The notes under the pieces: generated by a model
What the model saw: the letters and a program-made list of their open reading frames with translations, nothing else
Databases searched by the model: none
Told to the model about the DNA's origin: nothing
Translations under genes and position numbers: made by a program
Assembly (NCBI GenBank): GCA_900547045.1
Contig: URFB01000037.1
Location: 1-9,549 of the forward strand
DNA length: 9,549 nt
Direction of reading: 5' to 3'
Origin: an uncultured Mollicutes bacterium
Lineage (GTDB): Bacteria > Bacillota_I > Bacilli_A > Acholeplasmatales > Anaeroplasmataceae
Shown: piece after piece, positions 6,794 to 9,549 of the stretch
Layout: each line of letters begins with the position of its first letter
How positions within the stretch are numbered: position 1 is the stretch's first letter

Positions 6794-9208
6794 TTATTTT
6801 ATAACGATATTGACAATCTTTTTAGGTACAACAATTACCTTAACGATTTCATAACCATCAGTATAGGCCTTAATCTTTTCTAGTGATAAGGCAATCTTCT
6901 TCACCTCTTCTTGAGAAGCGTTAGCGTCAATTAAAGCCTTATCACGAAGCTTACCATTAACAGAAATAGCATAGGTAATTTCGTTATCAATTAGCTTAGA
7001 CTCATCATATGTAGGCCAGCTTGCGGTCGCAAGACAATCAATATTACCTAAAATTTCCCACATCTCACTACAAATATGTGGACAAACTGGTGATAATAGC
7101 TTAACTAAGCCCTCAATAAAGCCCTTGTAAATAACAGGTGCCTTATAAGCCTCATTAACAAAAATCATCATTTGTGAAATTGCGGTATTAAATGATAAAG
7201 CCTCATAATCAGCTGTAACCTTTTTAACCGTTTGATGATAAATCTTCTCTAAGGAATTATTGTATTCATTAGTAAAGCGCTTAGTGTATTCCTCTGATGT
7301 AACTAAACGATAAACTCTTTCAAGGAATTTATGAGCACCATCAACACCATCATTTGACCAAGGCTTTGAAGCCTCAAGTGGTCCCATAAACATCTCATAA
7401 AGGCGTAGTGTATCAGCACCGTATTCATTTACGATATCAGATGGATTGACAACATATTCAGGGAAACGTTTACCCATCTTAATACCATTTGAACCAAGAA
7501 TCATGCCCTGGTGAACAAGCTTTTTGAATGGCTCATCAACGGGACAAATCCCCTTCTTATATAAATACTTTGTCCAAATACGAGAATACATTAGGTGTCC
7601 TACTGCATGCTCAGGTCCACCAATATATAAGTCAACAGGAAGCCAATGCTCAAGAAGCTTTTTATCACAAAGCTCTTTATCATTATTAGGATCCATATAA
7701 CGCATAAAATACCAGCTAGAGCCAGCTGAGCCTGGCATTGTAGATGTTTCACGAAGACCATGTAAGCCATTATGGTTATAATTCTTCCATTCTGTTGCGT
7801 TTTCAAGTGGTGCCTTACCATTCTTACCCTTATAATCATCAAGCTCAGGTAATACTAGTGGTAATTCATCATCATCAAGTGGATGAATTTCGCCATTATC
7901 TAGAAATACAATAGGAACTGGTTCACCCCAATATCTTTGACGAGCGAAAATCCACTCACGAAATTTGTAATTAATCTTCTTCTTACCAATTCCATGCTCC
8001 TCAAGATAAGAAAGCATTGTCTTAATAGCGGTTGGCTTATCCATTCCATTTAGGAAATCAGAATTGATATGGACCCCATCATCAGTATAAGCTTCCTTAG
8101 AAATATCTCCACCCTCAAGGACGGGAATGATTTCTAGATTAAACTTTTTAGCAAAGGCGTAATCTCTTGTATCATGAGCAGGTACAGCCATAATTGCGCC
8201 CGTACCATAGCTTGCAAGAACATAATCAGAAATCCAAATTGGAATTTGCTTAGAATTGATTGGGTTAATCGCATATGCTCCTGTAAATACACCCGTTTTA
8301 TCCTTGTTAAGCTCTGTTCTTTCAAGCTCAGATTTAGAAGCACAGGCAGCCTTATAAGCCTCAACCTCAGCCTTTTTATCTGCTGTTGTAATTAAATCCA
8401 CAAGCTTATGCTCAGGAGCCATTACACAGTATGTAGCTCCAAATAATGTATCACAGCGAGTTGTAAAAACAGTAAATTTTTCATTTATTCCTGCAACCTT
8501 AAAGTCAACTAAAGCACCCTCAGATTTACCAATCCAATTTCTTTGCATTTCCTTAGTTGATTCAGGCCAATCAATTTTATCAAGGCCAGAAAGTAGCTCC
8601 TCAGCGAAGGCTGGCTGGTCAATTACCCATTGCTTCATATTTTTACGAATAACAGGGTAGCCACCACGCTCTGACTTACCATCAATAACCTCATCGTTAG
8701 CAAGAACAGTACCTAATTTCTCACACCAGTTAACAGGCATGTCAATATATTTAGCATAGCCATCCTGATACATTCTTTTGAAAATCCATTGAGTCCAGTG
8801 GTAGAACTTAGGATCAGATGTAGCGATTGTTTTAGACCAGTCATAATCAAAGCCTAGCTCGTGAAGCTGCTTAGTAAAATGCTTAATGTTTTCTTGTGTA
8901 AAGCCCTCAGGATGGTTCCCAGTGTTAATCGCATATTTCTCAGCATGAAGTCCAGATGAATGATAGCCCATTGGGTGTAATACATTGTATCCCTGCATAC
9001 GCTTCATACGAGAAATTATATCTGTTGCAGTATATCCCTCAGGATGTCCGGCATGAAGTCCAACTCCAGATGGATATGGGAACATATCAAGGGCGTAAAA
9101 TTTAGGCTTAGTGAAATCCCAAACATCAGTTTTAAAGGTTTCATTCTTAGCCCAATATTCCTGCCATTTCTTTTCTATTTTTTTATGGTCAAATGTTGTA
9201 TATTCCAT
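6794..9208 (-). CDS. leuS: Leucyl-tRNA synthetase
   Basis: LeuRS charges tRNA-Leu in the cytoplasm. The 804-residue protein has the normal bacterial layout. The HIGH signature reads HAGH (52-55) within YPSGVGLHAGHPEGYTATD. A CP1 editing domain spans roughly 225-420, with TTRCDT (249-254), YGTGAIMAVPAHDTRD and the editing aspartate D346. WIFARQRYWGEP (419-430) returns to the catalytic core, SAGSSWYFMRY and GGPEHAVGHLMYSR follow, and KMSKS reads KMGKR (577-581). An anticodon-binding domain and the C-terminal domain with NGKLRDK complete it. Oddities: the usual GWDAFGLPAE reads GYHSSGLHAE (81-90), losing the amino-acid-binding aspartate, and TTRPDT has Cys for Pro. The frame is intact throughout and ends in tandem stops TAATAA. 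ATG at 9208 has GAGGTGA 6 bases upstream. The leader is too short for a T-box. Confidence 0.96.
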   Translation of the reverse strand: MEYTTFDHKKIEKKWQEYWAKNETFKTDVWDFTKPKFYALDMFPYPSGVGLHAGHPEGYTATDIISRMKRMQGYNVLHPMGYHSSGLHAEKYAINTGNHPEGFTQENIKHFTKQLHELGFDYDWSKTIATSDPKFYHWTQWIFKRMYQDGYAKYIDMPVNWCEKLGTVLANDEVIDGKSERGGYPVIRKNMKQWVIDQPAFAEELLSGLDKIDWPESTKEMQRNWIGKSEGALVDFKVAGINEKFTVFTTRCDTLFGATYCVMAPEHKLVDLITTADKKAEVEAYKAACASKSELERTELNKDKTGVFTGAYAINPINSKQIPIWISDYVLASYGTGAIMAVPAHDTRDYAFAKKFNLEIIPVLEGGDISKEAYTDDGVHINSDFLNGMDKPTAIKTMLSYLEEHGIGKKKINYKFREWIFARQRYWGEPVPIVFLDNGEIHPLDDDELPLVLPELDDYKGKNGKAPLENATEWKNYNHNGLHGLRETSTMPGSAGSSWYFMRYMDPNNDKELCDKKLLEHWLPVDLYIGGPEHAVGHLMYSRIWTKYLYKKGICPVDEPFKKLVHQGMILGSNGIKMGKRFPEYVVNPSDIVNEYGADTLRLYEMFMGPLEASKPWSNDGVDGAHKFLERVYRLVTSEEYTKRFTNEYNNSLEKIYHQTVKKVTADYEALSFNTAISQMMIFVNEAYKAPVIYKGFIEGLVKLLSPVCPHICSEMWEILGNIDCLATASWPTYDESKLIDNEITYAISVNGKLRDKALIDANASQEEVKKIALSLEKIKAYTDGYEIVKVIVVPKKIVNIVIK

Positions 9209-9238
9209 AATTATTCACCTCAATTTAACGATATATAA

Positions 9239-9267
9239 ATAATATCATAAAAAGTATAAAATTTAAA
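9239..9267 (-). promoter_or_regulatory. Candidate leuS promoter
   Basis: On the minus strand TATGATATTAT (9249-9239) forms an extended -10 (TATGA then TATTAT), with a weak TTTAAA -35 17 bases further upstream (9267-9262). Transcription would start near 9232, about 23 bases before the leuS ATG. The region is very AT-rich, so chance matches are likely. The identical TATGA prefix shared with the candidate tyrA promoter is the main support. leuS could also be read through from the upstream membrane-protein gene, as no terminator is visible between them. Confidence 0.4.
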
Positions 9268-9272
9268 TATCC

Positions 9273-9549
9273 TTATTTATTTCTAACTATTTTTTTATTT
9301 TTGTCATTTTTAGATTTTAGCTCTAAAATAATCGATACAATAATAGGAATGATAATCGCAAGTGGTAAAGCTATAAAATAAATAATTTTAAATTGATAAA
9401 ACTTTTCCACACTTGAATTTACCATTATCATATAGATGGCAAGACCAATAACAAGAATTAGGGTCATGCATAAATTTAGATAATTTAGACGCTTATAATC
9501 TTTAACTTTAGCCACATTATATAGCTCAATTAAAAGAATTATAATGGGC
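9273..9549 (-). CDS. Hypothetical membrane protein, C-terminal part (cut by the window edge)
   Basis: I do not recognise this protein. The reading frame is open from the window edge to the TAA at 9273-9275, about 91 visible residues. A GTG at 9515 could start an 80-residue protein, but it has no good ribosome site. The residues before it (PIIILLIELYN) are strongly hydrophobic, so the real start is probably outside the window. Visible are the end of one hydrophobic helix, a second (about LCMTLILVIGLAIYMIMV) and a third (IIYFIALPLAIIIPIIVSIIL). A highly basic tail (KSKNDKNKKIVRNK) follows and would be cytoplasmic by the positive-inside rule. It lies 64 bases upstream of leuS in the same direction. 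No catalytic motif is visible, and no function can be assigned. Confidence 0.6.
   Translation of the reverse strand, partial: PIIILLIELYNVAKVKDYKRLNYLNLCMTLILVIGLAIYMIMVNSSVEKFYQFKIIYFIALPLAIIIPIIVSIILELKSKNDKNKKIVRNK

Noticed and set aside
7600..7842. Alternative minus-strand frames inside leuS (also 8134-8364).
   Set aside because: They are out-of-frame shadows of leuS, whose own frame carries all LeuRS motifs through these positions without interruption.
9209..9272. Possible T-box leader upstream of leuS, common for aminoacyl-tRNA synthetase genes in Bacillota.
   Set aside because: Only 64 bases separate leuS from the upstream gene. There is no antiterminator bulge sequence, specifier stem or terminator, so a T-box cannot fit.

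Overview
The window comes from a low-G+C bacterium with strong Shine-Dalgarno sites (AGGTGA, GAGGTGA, AAGGAG), CCA encoded in the tRNA gene and the standard stop code: TGA ends tyrA. This fits a Bacillota (Firmicutes) genome of the Erysipelotrichia or mollicute-related Bacilli kind. That placement is inference from style; no marker here settles it. Every supported gene lies on the minus strand, so transcription runs from high to low coordinates. I see no mobile element, CRISPR array, phage gene or transferred island.

In transcription order: (1) The C-terminal part of a small membrane protein of unknown function runs off the right edge (9273-9549). (2) leuS, leucyl-tRNA synthetase (6794-9208), has its own candidate promoter just upstream and a clear UUCG-loop terminator just downstream. 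(3) A tightly packed aromatic amino acid operon follows: tyrA (prephenate dehydrogenase), aroB (3-dehydroquinate synthase), aroA (EPSP synthase), a free-standing AroQ-class chorismate mutase, aroE (shikimate dehydrogenase), aroC (chorismate synthase), then a gltD-like iron-sulfur flavoprotein as the last gene. Adjacent genes overlap by 1 to 17 bases or sit 1 base apart, so translational coupling is likely throughout. An extended -10 promoter precedes tyrA and a strong hairpin terminator follows gltD. (4) A tRNA-Asp(GTC) gene ends the window, with its own strong promoter and an A-tract UP-like element.

The operon covers shikimate pathway steps 2 (AroB), 4 (AroE), 6 (AroA) and 7 (AroC), then the branch from chorismate to prephenate and 4-hydroxyphenylpyruvate (chorismate mutase and TyrA). 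DAHP synthase, dehydroquinate dehydratase, shikimate kinase and prephenate dehydratase are not in the window and would have to be encoded elsewhere.

This is mostly a housekeeping biosynthesis region, and I found no clearly new system. The points most worth a second look are: a LeuRS that departs from class I signatures at several active-site positions; an orphan GltD-like electron-transfer protein one base from aroC, an enzyme that needs reduced FMN; a shared TATGNTANNAT extended -10 in all three candidate promoters; an inverted repeat upstream of the aro promoter; and a marked excess of the AAG-CTT codon pair.
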